A stretch of 64,000 bases of DNA from Hyphomicrobiales bacterium (GTDB taxonomy: Bacteria; Pseudomonadota; Alphaproteobacteria; Rhizobiales; Rhizobiaceae). The stretch covers positions 142,569 through 206,568 of the forward strand of contig UBMI01000007.1 of the NCBI GenBank assembly GCA_900466475.1, written 5' to 3'. The translations under genes and the position numbers were made by a program. The notes under the pieces are model-generated. The model had not been told where the DNA came from, ran no database searches, and saw nothing but the letters and a program-made list of their open reading frames with translations. Shown here piece after piece: positions 34,075 through 43,594 of the stretch (the first letter of the stretch is position 1; the number at the start of each line of letters is the position of its first letter).

Positions 34075-35880
34075 ATGCTGCCGACCATTCTTGATCTGAC
34101 AAGCCTTCGCGCAGCCTATGAGGCCGGCCAAAGCCCGCTCGAGATCATCGAGACGGTCATTGCCCGGCGGGCCGCCTCGAAGGATCCGGCAATCTTCATC
34201 ACGGCGACGCCTGATGAGGCGTTGCGGTCCGAAGCTCTGGCTCTGATGGAGCGTGCGCCGCAGCCGAACAGCCTGCCGCTCTGGGGCATTCCCTTCGCCG
34301 TCAAGGACAATATCGACGTGGCGGGGTTGCCAACGACAGCCGCCTGCCCGGCCTTCACCTATCATCCCGAGAAGGATGCAACTGTCGTTGCTAGATTGCG
34401 GGCAGCCGGCGCGATCGTGATCGGAAAGACCAATCTCGACCAGTTTGCGACCGGTCTCAACGGCACGCGCTCACCCTATGGCGCGCCGCGTTCGGTCTTT
34501 GACGCCGACTATATTTCGGGCGGCTCGAGCTCCGGTTCGGCGGTGACGGTGGCCTCCGGCCTCGCCGCTTTCGCACTTGGTACCGACACGGCCGGTTCCG
34601 GCCGCGTGCCGGCCGCCTTCAACAATCTCGTCGGCATCAAGCCGACGCCGGGCCTGCTGCCAAATACGGGCGCGGTGCCTGCCTGCAAGAGCGTCGATTG
34701 CATCACGATCTTCGCGCCGACCGTTGGTGACGGGGTCGCGATCCGCAAGATCGCCGAGGGCTTTGATGCTGCCGATGCCTTTTCGCGGCGTGCCAAGCCC
34801 GCCACCCTGCCGGGCACGGGCCTGCGCGTCGGCGTTCTCGCAGGTGCGGAACGCGAGTTCTTCGGCGATACAGATGTCGAGGCGCTTTACGATCAGGCGA
34901 TCGAGCGTCTGAAGGCACTCGGCGCTACTATCGTTCCGTTCGACTATGTTCCGTTCCGCGAGGCGGCTGCGCTTCTGTATGACGGCCCCTGGGTTGCCGA
35001 GCGTCTGGCAGCTGTCGAGGACTTTCTGGCCAGCAATGCCGCCGACTTCGATCCGACGGTTCGCAAGATCATCGAAGGTGCGAAAGGCAAGACAGCCGTT
35101 GAGGCTTTCAACGGCCGTTACAAGCTCGAAGAACTCAGGCGCAAGACGGAAGCCGAATGGGCAAAAGCGGATATCCTGTTGCTGCCGACGGCCCCGACGA
35201 CCTACAAGGTTGCCGACATGCAGGCCGATCCGATCGTTCTCAACGGCCGGCTGGGTCGCTACACGAATTTCGTCAACCTGCTCGATTGCGCGGCCATCGC
35301 CGTCCCTGCTGGCTTCGGCAGTAATGGTCTGCCCGGTGGCGTGACGCTGATTGCTCCGGCTTTCACCGATGATGCGCTGGCCCCGCTTGCCGATGCACTA
35401 CATCGTGCTGCTGCTGCCGGCATGGGGATTGATCGCGGTGCGGCCGTCCCCGAGCCGAGCCGTGTCGCCTTGCCGTCAGACAATACCATCGCCATCGCGG
35501 TGGTCGGTGCGCATCTGACGGGCATGCCGCTCAATCACGAGCTGACAACATTGGGCGGCACGTTGGTAAAGGCCTGCCGCACCGCAGGCGATTATCGCCT
35601 TTTCGTGCTGCCGAATACCGTGCCCCAAAAGCCCGGCCTCGTTCGCGAACCGGGCTATGACGGGCGTGGACTGGAGATTGAGGTCTGGGCGCTGCCACCT
35701 GATGGATTCGGCCGTTTTGTCGCCAAGATCCCCGCTCCGCTGGGTATCGGCAAGGTCACGCTGGAGGACGGATCGAGCGTATCGTGCTTCCTCTGCGAAT
35801 CCCATGCGGTGAAGAACGCAGAAGAGATCACTGCACTCGGCGGCTGGCGCGGCTATATGCGCCGCACGTCTGCCGCCTGA
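34075..35880 (+). CDS. atzF: Allophanate hydrolase
   Basis: A 601-aa amidase-signature enzyme hydrolysing allophanate to ammonia and CO2, the last step of the pathway. The Ser-cis-Ser-Lys triad is visible: Lys77 in GIPFAVKDNIDVAG, the cis-serine in SGGSSSGSAVTVASG (about 151) and nucleophile Ser175 in DTAGSGRVPAAFNN. The C-terminal domain beyond about residue 460 (AIAVVGAHLTGMPLNHELTT) is the allophanate hydrolase-specific gamma-glutamyl cyclotransferase-like domain. Length is typical of AtzF. It starts 3 bp after the carboxylase stop and ends the operon. Confidence 0.96.
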   Translation: MLPTILDLTSLRAAYEAGQSPLEIIETVIARRAASKDPAIFITATPDEALRSEALALMERAPQPNSLPLWGIPFAVKDNIDVAGLPTTAACPAFTYHPEKDATVVARLRAAGAIVIGKTNLDQFATGLNGTRSPYGAPRSVFDADYISGGSSSGSAVTVASGLAAFALGTDTAGSGRVPAAFNNLVGIKPTPGLLPNTGAVPACKSVDCITIFAPTVGDGVAIRKIAEGFDAADAFSRRAKPATLPGTGLRVGVLAGAEREFFGDTDVEALYDQAIERLKALGATIVPFDYVPFREAAALLYDGPWVAERLAAVEDFLASNAADFDPTVRKIIEGAKGKTAVEAFNGRYKLEELRRKTEAEWAKADILLLPTAPTTYKVADMQADPIVLNGRLGRYTNFVNLLDCAAIAVPAGFGSNGLPGGVTLIAPAFTDDALAPLADALHRAAAAGMGIDRGAAVPEPSRVALPSDNTIAIAVVGAHLTGMPLNHELTTLGGTLVKACRTAGDYRLFVLPNTVPQKPGLVREPGYDGRGLEIEVWALPPDGFGRFVAKIPAPLGIGKVTLEDGSSVSCFLCESHAVKNAEEITALGGWRGYMRRTSAA

Positions 35881-36177
35881 CCCGGTGGGCGCGGCAATGA
35901 GTTTCATACTTCGATTGCTGATGAATGGACTGGTTGCGCGGACGAACGCAATACAGGGACGACCGATACAAACCGCCAGCCGCAACGATGATGGACCCCG
36001 CGCCGGCGGCCAACATCGTTAGTCCGGGTCCCAAGACACGCAGTCGGCGGGAGTGTAGAGGGTGTGCCTACTCTCCATCCCGTCCGATGGCCGGCGGCGC
36101 ACACGGGGCGATCGGCCCGACGATGGCGTTCGCGGAAACGCCCGTCTGTTTGCATCGATCCGGCCCAACCGGGCCGA
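35881..36177. other. Intergenic region without a convincing gene
   Basis: 297 bp between convergent genes (allophanate hydrolase and cyclase). Several short frames cross it on both strands, but none has a clear ribosome-binding site plus protein-like composition. A minus-strand stretch at about 35890-36040 reads as a short Ala/Gly-rich hydrophobic segment (LTMLAAGAGSIIVAAGG), possibly a remnant or chance. Confidence 0.5.
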
Positions 36178-37359
36178 TCAGTCCGGCCAGGCGTAAATCG
36201 CTGCTGGGCGAGCGACGCCCTTGAGCGGAAACGTGCCCGCTTTCTCGAAGCGACCCGGCGCCTGAACGACGAAATCGGCGGATGCCAGCAGGCTATAGCC
36301 GATCTCGTCGGCCAGCTTCTCCATGCGTGCCGCCTCGTTGACCGCTCTGCCAATGGCAGTGAAGTCAAGCCGACGGACCGCGCCGACATTCCCGTAGAAC
36401 ACTTCGCCGACGTGAAGGACGATATCGACGAGAAGCTCCGGCTCTCCCGCATCTGCTCGCCTGCGATTGACATCAGCATTGGCGCCCATGGCTGCTCGCG
36501 CCGCCGACAGAGCGCGGCCGCATGCCTCGGCCGGGTTGTCGATATCGGCAGGGAATATGGCAAGCAGACTGTCGCCCATGAACTTCAGTATCTCACCGCC
36601 CTCCTGCTCGACCGGAGCGTCGATCGCCTGGAAGTGCTCATTGAGCCAGGCAACGATGCGTTCGGGTTGATGCTTTTCATTGAGCGAAGTGAAGTTCTTG
36701 AGATCGGCAAGAAGGATTGCGGCATAGATCGCGGTTCCGTCGCCGCGCCTGATATGACCGTTGAGGATACGCCCGCTGGTCCGTGCGCCCGTATAGACAG
36801 CAAGAACATCGCTCGCAATCCGTGTGGTCGCGATGCGGCAGCACGCGAGTGACAATGCCGGCACCAATCTATCCAGATCTGCAATCAACCTGTCCGAAAA
36901 GCCATCGGGGTCATCAACGGCGATCGAGAAACTGACGCCCGCCAATGCCGTAACGCCAGGGAATGAAACGAGCTTCATCAGATAATCGGTGGCTCCGAGT
37001 TCAGCCAACTCCGTCAGCAACGGAATCGGCGGAGCATCCGATCCCGGCGGCAATCGCCATCGGGCATATTGCAGATTGTTTTCCAAGAGGTAGAAGATGG
37101 GAGAGCGCCGGAACAATTCCTGACCCGCTTCATCATGCCCTTGAACCTCCGTCGAGAAGCCGGAAGAACGATACCAGGCGACCGAAAATCCCCGCTGCAT
37201 AGGATCGATCGACGGCATCGCTATAGACGCACGCAGGATCGGATATCCGAGATCCGTCAGTCGTTCTGCGACGCCCTGCAAAATGGTCTCGATGGAGTCC
37301 GCCGATAGTCCTTCGGCAATGATCCAGTCGATCAGGTCTTGCAAACGCGGCATAGTCAC
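36178..37359 (-). CDS. Class III adenylate/guanylate cyclase
   Basis: A 393-aa protein. The N-terminal domain of about 200 residues (IDWIIAEGLSADSIETILQG, FSVAWYRSSGF) resembles the alpha/beta sensory half found before many rhizobial cyclases. The catalytic domain spans about 225-385: ILLADLKNFTSLNEKHQPER with one metal-site Asp, then GGEILKFMGDSLLAIFP with the second, the base-contact region VDIVLHVGEVFYGNVGAVRR and DFTAIGRAVNEAARMEKLAD with the transition-state Asn/Arg. All key residues look present, so an active homodimer is likely. No TM segment is seen. It may make the nucleotide sensed by Crp-type proteins, but a link to the gene at 22859 is not established. Confidence 0.9.
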   Translation of the reverse strand: MTMPRLQDLIDWIIAEGLSADSIETILQGVAERLTDLGYPILRASIAMPSIDPMQRGFSVAWYRSSGFSTEVQGHDEAGQELFRRSPIFYLLENNLQYARWRLPPGSDAPPIPLLTELAELGATDYLMKLVSFPGVTALAGVSFSIAVDDPDGFSDRLIADLDRLVPALSLACCRIATTRIASDVLAVYTGARTSGRILNGHIRRGDGTAIYAAILLADLKNFTSLNEKHQPERIVAWLNEHFQAIDAPVEQEGGEILKFMGDSLLAIFPADIDNPAEACGRALSAARAAMGANADVNRRRADAGEPELLVDIVLHVGEVFYGNVGAVRRLDFTAIGRAVNEAARMEKLADEIGYSLLASADFVVQAPGRFEKAGTFPLKGVARPAAIYAWPD

Positions 37360-37586
37360 GGTCCCTCTGGCCTCCAGATTTGATGGAGGTCTGTCGTTCT
37401 ACCGCAATTTCGTCCGCGGTCCATCGCGGCAGCAGATAAGCTCCGTTGCAAAAATCTTCAACGCTCGCATTGGTCGATGGAACAAAATCGGCGCTGCTGC
37501 GTATCCTCTCACTGGGACGCACAAAAACCTGTTATCGCTCTAACAAGAAGCACAACCCCACTTCGAGGAAGGAAAGGAATGTGTCT

Positions 37587-37784
37587 ATGACCGCACGGAT
37601 TGCTGAAGTTGTGCCGCATGACGATCACGTGGTTACGGCCAAAGAGGCCCTTGAGGGACTATATCTTAGGCTTGAAATGGAGGCGGAAGTTCGGCTCGTT
37701 GCCGCGGCATTGCGCGCGGGTTGGACGGCGGACGAAGCGCTTGACGCGATCGACCAGCTTCGAGCCGACGATACGAAGCACTGA
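37587..37784 (+). CDS. Small hypothetical protein
   Basis: A 65-residue helical, acidic protein: MTARIAEVVPHDDHVVTAKE, then LRLEMEAEVRLVAAALRAGW and DEALDAIDQLRADD. The pattern of alternating helices resembles small rhizobial proteins of unknown role. ATG 37587 is preferred, with GGAAAGGA about 10 bases upstream; the frame opens earlier at 37446, but that extension is Ser/Lys-rich and unlike coding sequence. It is divergent from the cyclase across 227 bp, where I see no other gene. Confidence 0.55.
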   Translation: MTARIAEVVPHDDHVVTAKEALEGLYLRLEMEAEVRLVAAALRAGWTADEALDAIDQLRADDTKH

Positions 37785-37855
37785 GCGCTCCCGGCGCCGC
37801 CAATTTACAGACCGTGGCAGCGATGAAAGCTGGCAGCCGCGGCCTAGAGGCGTTA

Positions 37856-39691
37856 TCAGACGGCGACCAGATGTCCCGGCGATACCTCGCGATAGTCGAG
37901 CGGTTTGATACTGTAATCGATTGGGCGGATCGGGCTCTTGATCTCGTCATTGGCGACGGCCCGCTTCTCGCGGCGGCGATCAGGGTCGGGAACGGGTACC
38001 GCCGCCATCAGCTTTTTTGTGTAGGCATGCTGCGGGTTGCCGAAAACGGCCGCCCGCGGGCCGATTTCGACGATTTCACCGAGATACATGACGGCGACGC
38101 GATGACTGACACGTTCGACGACGGCCATGTCATGAGAAATAAACAGGAATGCAAGGTTGAGGCTCTGCTGCAGGTCCAGCATCAGATTGATGACCTGCGC
38201 CTTGATCGAGACATCCAGTGCCGAAACACTTTCATCCGCCACGATGACCTTCGGCTCTAGTGCGAGTGCACGCGCAATACAGATGCGCTGGCGCTGTCCG
38301 CCAGAAAATTCATGCGGGAAGCGTGAGCCCATGTCGGGCGTCAGGCCGACTTTGACGAGAAGGTCTGCGACGCGCTCCCTTGCCTGTTTTGCGGTCCCCA
38401 TCCTGTGTTCCAGATAAGGCTCGGCAATGGCGTCGCCGACGCGAATGCGCGGATTGAGGCTGGCGAAGGGGTCCTGGAAGATCATCTGCACGGTTTTGCG
38501 CATCTCGCGCATGCCCGCCTTATCGAGCGCCAAGACGTCCTTGCCGTCGGCGATGACGGAACCGCTCTGAGCATCGATCAAACGCATGATCGCACGCCCG
38601 GTCGTGGATTTGCCGCAGCCGGACTCGCCGACAAGCGACAGTGTCTCGCCGGCATGAAGGTCGAAGGAGACGTTCTCGACCGCATGGACGCGACCAGTCA
38701 ACTTGCCGAACATGCCGGAATGAATGTCGAAGCGTTTGGTGAGGTTCTTCACCTCGAGCACCGGGCGGGCAGCTGCGGCGACCGTATCGGCGGTCTCAAC
38801 CGGAATGTCTGATTCTCCCGTTGCCGTGTTGACGACAGGAAAGCGAAGCGGTCGCTCGTAACCCTGCATGGAACCGAGTACCGGCACAGCCGACAGAAGC
38901 GCTCTGGTGTAGGGATGTTTGCCGCGATGGAAGATATCGGCGGTCGCTCCCGTCTCCACCTGTTCGCCGCGATACATGACGACAGTCCGGTCGGCGATCT
39001 CGGCTACGACACCCATGTCATGCGTGATAAAGAGAACCGAGGTCCCCTCTTCCTCCTGCAGCATCTTGATCAGATCGAGGATCTGGCCCTGGATCGTCAC
39101 GTCGAGCGCCGTCGTCGGCTCGTCGGCAATCAAAAGCTTCGGCCTCGAGGCAAGCGCCATGGCGATCATGACGCGCTGGCGCATGCCGCCGGAGAAGCGA
39201 TGGGGATATTCGTCGAAGCGCGAGGCTGCCGAAGGAATACGCACCTTTTCGAGCAGGCGAACAGTCTCCGCACGCGCTTCGGCCTTCGACATCGACCGGT
39301 GGCAGAGCAAGGCCTCGGAAATCTGGTCGCCGATCGTGAAGAGCGGATTGAGGCTCGTCATCGGCTCCTGGAAGATCATCGCAACGTCATTGCCGCGGAC
39401 CTTGCGCATCTGGTCCTCAGGCAGGGCGAGAAGATCACGCCCGCCAAGCATGATCTTGCCTTCAATGCGGCTCGAATCCGCCTGCAGAAGGCGCATGATC
39501 GACAGCGAAGTCACGCTCTTGCCGGAGCCGCTCTCGCCGACAATGGCAACCGTTTCGCCCGGCGCGACGTCGAAGGAGGCATTGCGAACGACGGGCTTCC
39601 AGGCGCCATCGACCAGAAACGATGTCGTCAGATTCTGGACGGAAAGAACGGGCTCTGCCGTTACGATGGATTGTGCCTGAATGCCTGTCAT
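37856..39691 (-). CDS. Dipeptide/oligopeptide-type ABC ATPase, DppD-DppF fused
   Basis: A 611-aa protein holding two complete ATPase domains. First at about residues 12-270: Walker A GESGSGKSV, signature FSGGMRQRVMIAMAL, Walker B LLIADEPTTALDVT. Second at about 310-560: GESGCGKST, FSGGQRQRICIARAL, VIVADESVSALDVS. Each ends with the C-terminal oligopeptide ABC segment (GKHPYTRALLSAVP, NPQHAYTKKLMAAVP). One polypeptide can thus serve the two permeases at 42725 and 43594. It is the last gene of its operon, 36 bp after the SelA-like gene. Confidence 0.95.
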   Translation of the reverse strand: MTGIQAQSIVTAEPVLSVQNLTTSFLVDGAWKPVVRNASFDVAPGETVAIVGESGSGKSVTSLSIMRLLQADSSRIEGKIMLGGRDLLALPEDQMRKVRGNDVAMIFQEPMTSLNPLFTIGDQISEALLCHRSMSKAEARAETVRLLEKVRIPSAASRFDEYPHRFSGGMRQRVMIAMALASRPKLLIADEPTTALDVTIQGQILDLIKMLQEEEGTSVLFITHDMGVVAEIADRTVVMYRGEQVETGATADIFHRGKHPYTRALLSAVPVLGSMQGYERPLRFPVVNTATGESDIPVETADTVAAAARPVLEVKNLTKRFDIHSGMFGKLTGRVHAVENVSFDLHAGETLSLVGESGCGKSTTGRAIMRLIDAQSGSVIADGKDVLALDKAGMREMRKTVQMIFQDPFASLNPRIRVGDAIAEPYLEHRMGTAKQARERVADLLVKVGLTPDMGSRFPHEFSGGQRQRICIARALALEPKVIVADESVSALDVSIKAQVINLMLDLQQSLNLAFLFISHDMAVVERVSHRVAVMYLGEIVEIGPRAAVFGNPQHAYTKKLMAAVPVPDPDRRREKRAVANDEIKSPIRPIDYSIKPLDYREVSPGHLVAV

Positions 39692-39727
39692 GATCGCTTC
39701 CTTAGAATTCGCGCCTTTGGTCTCGTA

Positions 39728-40924
39728 TCAATCCGGCCACTTCAGAACGCCTTCAAAGCGGCGCTTGCTGCGGTTTTCGATGGGCGTTGCGATGATCTCG
39801 TTGGAGGCACGTGCCTTGTCGAGTTCCTCGGCCAGACGGCTGGCAACCATCTTCTCCTGACCCGGATGCAGATTGCACGGATCAAGATAGAAGTAGCGGT
39901 GCTCGACTTCGTGGTCGCGCACGATGATCGGCGGAGAACCACGGCCGAGCGCGTCGGCGAGGTCCCAGGCGGTGATATGGGCCTCATCGGTATCGATGAT
40001 AACGCGCATGCGATCGAGCGGGTTGTTGGTCGGATCCGGCTCGATCAATGCAGTTACGCCGGGGCGGCCATCGAGTGTCTGTTTCCAGAGGTTGAGATAG
40101 CTCGTTTCACGCTCACGGATGCCGGTATGGTCACGCTTTTCCCAGGCCTCAAGTGCTGCCATGACGCCGAAGATGCTTTCCTTGCCGACCTTCATGCCAC
40201 GGCCGATGCCCATATTCTGCAGGAAGGCGTTGCGCACCAGTTCCTTCTTGCCGGCAACGATGCCCGAGGTCGGGCCGCCCAGGAACTTGTGACCGGAATA
40301 GAGCGCCACATCGGCCCCCTGTTCCAGGAAAATGCGCAGGTCATATTCCGAGGCTGCGTCGACGATGACGGGAACGCCCTTTGCGTGGGCGATCTCGACG
40401 AATTCCTTGAGGTTCAGCAGACCATAATCCACGACATGGTGCGAGACGACATAGACGGCTGCCGCGGTCTTTTCGGTGATCGCATGCTCCATGTGGAAGC
40501 GGTGCGTAGAGGTTGCCTGACCAACCAGCACGACCTTGCCGCCGGCAAGGCGGATCGCCTGATCGACCGGCGCGCCATAGCTGACGACGTGGCCCATCTG
40601 GACAAGAACTTCGTTCTTCTCCGGAACGACATCCGGCAGTTTCTCGATGGCGAGAAGATTATTGCCGGTGATCGCGCCCGCGACAGCAAGCGATATGCCG
40701 GCGGAGCAGGAGGCAGTGACGAAACCCGCTTCACCGCCGGTCAGCCGCGCAATGATCGCACTTGCCTTGCGCTGCAGATCGTTGATCTCGACGAACTGCG
40801 GCAGGATCGACGACATGGCGGCAATCGCCTCGGGGACGACGATCGAAGCGCCGAGGCTGGTCATCGTGCCGGAAACGTTGATGACCGGCCGAAGGCCGAT
40901 CGATGTGCGGATGTCCTCAGACAT
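39728..40924 (-). CDS. SelA-like PLP-dependent enzyme (DgaE/EF_0839-type)
   Basis: A 398-aa fold-type I PLP enzyme resembling selenocysteine synthase-like lyases, a group that includes D-glucosaminate-6-phosphate ammonia-lyase. Markers are [60 protein letters not shown] and the PLP lysine Lys213 in [13 protein letters not shown]. It is not a tRNA-dependent SelA: no selenocysteine genes are near. Such genes often accompany cog3964 amidohydrolases, as here. ATG 40924 has GGAG nine bases upstream; an in-frame start at 40960 is unnecessary. Likely reaction: alpha,beta-elimination or racemisation of an amino acid released by the amidohydrolase (inference). Confidence 0.85.
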   Translation of the reverse strand: MSEDIRTSIGLRPVINVSGTMTSLGASIVVPEAIAAMSSILPQFVEINDLQRKASAIIARLTGGEAGFVTASCSAGISLAVAGAITGNNLLAIEKLPDVVPEKNEVLVQMGHVVSYGAPVDQAIRLAGGKVVLVGQATSTHRFHMEHAITEKTAAAVYVVSHHVVDYGLLNLKEFVEIAHAKGVPVIVDAASEYDLRIFLEQGADVALYSGHKFLGGPTSGIVAGKKELVRNAFLQNMGIGRGMKVGKESIFGVMAALEAWEKRDHTGIRERETSYLNLWKQTLDGRPGVTALIEPDPTNNPLDRMRVIIDTDEAHITAWDLADALGRGSPPIIVRDHEVEHRYFYLDPCNLHPGQEKMVASRLAEELDKARASNEIIATPIENRSKRRFEGVLKWPD

Positions 40925-40975
40925 GGATGTCTCCAATTTCAAACTGTTGGGCCGGAGCAATCATGCTCGGCCTCG

Positions 40976-41491
40976 TTAATCCCTGAGCGCGACGATAGCC
41001 TCGATTTCGACGGTGATATTTCCCGGCAGCGATCCGAACCCGACGGCCGAGCGCGCATGCTGCCCGATCTCCTCACCGAAGACATCGATCAAAAGATCCG
41101 AGCAACCGTTGATGACGGCGGGATGGTCGACGAAGTGCGGCACGGCATTGACCATGCCGAGCAGCTTGACGACACGCTTGACGCGGCCGAGATCGCCCAG
41201 CGCCTCATGCATGACGGAAAGCAGATTGATGCCAGTGAGCCGTGCGTGCGTGTAGGCGGCTTCGATGCCGACTTCGGCGCCGACCTTGCCAGCATGCATG
41301 AAGCCGTCGGCCTCACGCGGCCCCTGCCCTGACAGGTAAAGCATGTTGCCCTCCTGCACGTGGGTGACGAAATTGGCGATCGGCGGCGGTGAAGCCGGAA
41401 GTTTTATGCCGAGCGCGGCAAGCCGCTCATAAGGCGACGTGCCGATGGTGCCGGCGGTGGCGGAAGACTGGTTCACGCGAACTCCTGTCAT
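40976..41491 (-). CDS. RidA/YjgF-family protein
   Basis: A 171-aa protein of the RidA-like superfamily, longer than canonical RidA (about 130 aa). It has an N-terminal extension of about 30 residues (SSATAGTIGTSPYERLAALG), then the core: FVTHVQEGNMLYLSGQGPRE, VGIEAAYTHARLTGINLLSV, LGRVKRVVKLLGMVNAV and RSAVGFGSLPGNITVEIEAI. The usual catalytic Arg region near the end reads RSAVGF instead of RxA/RVPxxxLP, so imine hydrolysis is likely but not certain. It would remove reactive enamine/imine products of the neighbouring PLP lyase. Confidence 0.87.
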   Translation of the reverse strand: MTGVRVNQSSATAGTIGTSPYERLAALGIKLPASPPPIANFVTHVQEGNMLYLSGQGPREADGFMHAGKVGAEVGIEAAYTHARLTGINLLSVMHEALGDLGRVKRVVKLLGMVNAVPHFVDHPAVINGCSDLLIDVFGEEIGQHARSAVGFGSLPGNITVEIEAIVALRD

Positions 41492-41515
41492 GCGATTATC
41501 TTTTATGCTTCGGTC

Positions 41516-42724
41516 TTACCGGTAGGAATAACCGTGGCTATGGCGCACCAGCTTGCGGGCGCGCGGCACATAACGGCTGGAGGTATAGGCCTCGTTACCG
41601 ATGACTGCATGCCGCGGCTCGAAGAGCTTCTTCAGGACCGACACGTCGCCATTGGAATCGGTGGCTTCGAGATCGGAATCGACGAGATCGAAAACGGTGA
41701 ACTCGGCCTGAGCGCCAACCGAAAGGCCGTTGTCCATCGACAGCTTGATCACCGATGCCGGTGCATGGGTCACCGCATTGATCACCTTGTCAAAGGGCAT
41801 GCCGACCGAGAGCAGCTTCGACATCGTCGTTGCCAGATCCCACACCGGGAAGTTCATCGAATGACCGTGCAGGTCGGTCGAGATCGAATACGGCAGGAGA
41901 CCGCGGGCAATCGCTGCCTCCGCCACCTTGAAGGAGAAGGAAGCGCCGCCATGGCCAATGTCGAGGCGGATGCCTTCGGATGCGCAACGTTCGGCAAGAT
42001 TGAAGAGATCCTCGTCCTCCATGATGCTGGAGCCGGCCTTGCCGTTGAAGCAGTGGGTCACGACATCGCCAGGCCCAAGAATTTCCAGCACTTCGTCATA
42101 GAGCGCCGGCGGCTCGCCGACATGCACCATCATAGGCACCTTGAGGATCTTCGCGATCTTCTTGCCGAGCTTGACGGGCGTGACACCCCAGGAGCCGGTG
42201 ATCACATGGCTGGCGCGCACCTTGATACCGACGATGTGCTCACTGTTTTCGGCATAACATTCGAGGATGCGATCAAGGTCGATATCCCTGATGTCACGCA
42301 GCTCCGCGACACGGTTGCAGGCGACCAGTCCGATGGAGCCGAGATTGAGGAAAGCCTTGATGCGTTCCTTCGACGGCTCGATGATATATTCACGGAAACC
42401 GTGGAAGTTGGCCTCGCCGGCGGAACCGGCATCGACCAATGTCGTCACGCCCCGTTCGACGCCGCATTCGGACGGACGGATCGAGATATCGGTACCACCG
42501 TGCCAGATATGGACATGCAGGTCGACCCAGCCTGGCGAGACGAAGGCACCATTGCCGTCAACGCGTGTTACGTCATCGGCCACGGCCAGGGACGGGCCGA
42601 GCCTGGCGATCTTGCCATCCGCATCGACCAGAATGTCTATCGCCCCTTCAGGCGTACCAGCACCAAAGCCAACGGGCTTCACGTTGGTGAGAAGGAGCGG
42701 CTTGCCCGCTGTTCCACCGGTCAT
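41516..42724 (-). CDS. cog3964-like amidohydrolase/deacetylase
   Basis: A 402-aa metal-dependent hydrolase of the amidohydrolase superfamily. Metal ligands are visible: HxH in GWVDLHVHIWHG, a region around GIKVRASHVITGSWG, His in MMVHVGEPPALYDEVL, His in VTHCFNGKAG and Asp in YSISTDLHGHSM. The N- and C-terminal segments form the usual beta-sandwich. Known relatives deacetylate N-acetyl or O-acetyl substrates; the exact substrate here is unknown. It abuts the DppC-like gene (stop at 42725, start at 42724) and is followed by RidA and SelA-like genes, implying import, deacylation and then elimination of one compound. Confidence 0.87.
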   Translation of the reverse strand: MTGGTAGKPLLLTNVKPVGFGAGTPEGAIDILVDADGKIARLGPSLAVADDVTRVDGNGAFVSPGWVDLHVHIWHGGTDISIRPSECGVERGVTTLVDAGSAGEANFHGFREYIIEPSKERIKAFLNLGSIGLVACNRVAELRDIRDIDLDRILECYAENSEHIVGIKVRASHVITGSWGVTPVKLGKKIAKILKVPMMVHVGEPPALYDEVLEILGPGDVVTHCFNGKAGSSIMEDEDLFNLAERCASEGIRLDIGHGGASFSFKVAEAAIARGLLPYSISTDLHGHSMNFPVWDLATTMSKLLSVGMPFDKVINAVTHAPASVIKLSMDNGLSVGAQAEFTVFDLVDSDLEATDSNGDVSVLKKLFEPRHAVIGNEAYTSSRYVPRARKLVRHSHGYSYR

Positions 42725-43594
42725 TTAGAGGTCCTTTCGAAGTTTTGGATCGAGCATGTCGCGCAGACCGTCACCGACCATCTGGAGCGAAAGCACGGAG
42801 AGAATGATGGCGACGCCGGGAAACAGCGTCATCCAGTCGGCCTGCCCGATATATTGCCGGCCGGCGGCAATCATCGTGCCCCAGGTCGGAATTTCCGGGC
42901 TGACCCCGAGGCCAAGGAAAGACAGGCCGGCTTCGGCGAGCATGGCGCTCGCAAAGAGGAAGGTCGACTGCACCATGATCGGCGAGAGCAGGTTCCTCAG
43001 CACATGGCGCGTCATGATATGGAAGGTCGAAATACCGAGCGCCTGCGCCGCCTCGACATAGGGCAATTCGCGGATGACGAGGGTCGAGGCGCGGACAATG
43101 CGGGCAAGGCGCGGCGCATAGACAATCGACAGCGCGATGATGACGGTCGTCAGCGACGGGCCGAGAGCCGCAACAAGCGCAATCGCCAGCAGGATATCCG
43201 GGAAGGCCATCATCGCATCGATCAGGCGGGCGATCGGCGTGTCGAGGTTTTTGAAAAATCCGGCAAGCAGCCCGAGCGTCACCCCGATCGCCGCCGAAAG
43301 TGCAACGACCGCGACGCCCACGAGCAGCGACAGGCGGCCGGCAAAAATGGTGCGCGACAGGACATCCCGGCCGAATTCGTCAGTCCCGAAGAAGTACGTG
43401 CCGCTCGGCGGCTTCAACCGGTTGACGATCGAAAGCTTGGATGGCGAATAGGGCGTAACCCATGGCGCCAGGATCGCCAGCAACACGAAAACCGTGAGGA
43501 TAAGCAGGCCGAAGGCAACCGTCTTGCGCTTCAGGAGGCGGCGGATGAATTTACGGCCTTCGCTTTCGGCCGGTTTGATCGCGATATCCGTCAT
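42725..43594 (-). CDS. Peptide-type ABC permease, DppC-like
   Basis: A 289-aa inner-membrane permease. An N-terminal TM helix (FGLLILTVFVLLAILAPWVT) is followed by the OppC-N feature TYFFGTDEFGRDVLSRTIFA, then five TM segments. The coupling loop EAAQALGISTFHIMTRHVL is the EAA motif. The start ATG at 43592-43594 shares one base with the DppB-like stop (TGATG), so translation is coupled. Confidence 0.94.
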   Translation of the reverse strand: MTDIAIKPAESEGRKFIRRLLKRKTVAFGLLILTVFVLLAILAPWVTPYSPSKLSIVNRLKPPSGTYFFGTDEFGRDVLSRTIFAGRLSLLVGVAVVALSAAIGVTLGLLAGFFKNLDTPIARLIDAMMAFPDILLAIALVAALGPSLTTVIIALSIVYAPRLARIVRASTLVIRELPYVEAAQALGISTFHIMTRHVLRNLLSPIMVQSTFLFASAMLAEAGLSFLGLGVSPEIPTWGTMIAAGRQYIGQADWMTLFPGVAIILSVLSLQMVGDGLRDMLDPKLRKDL

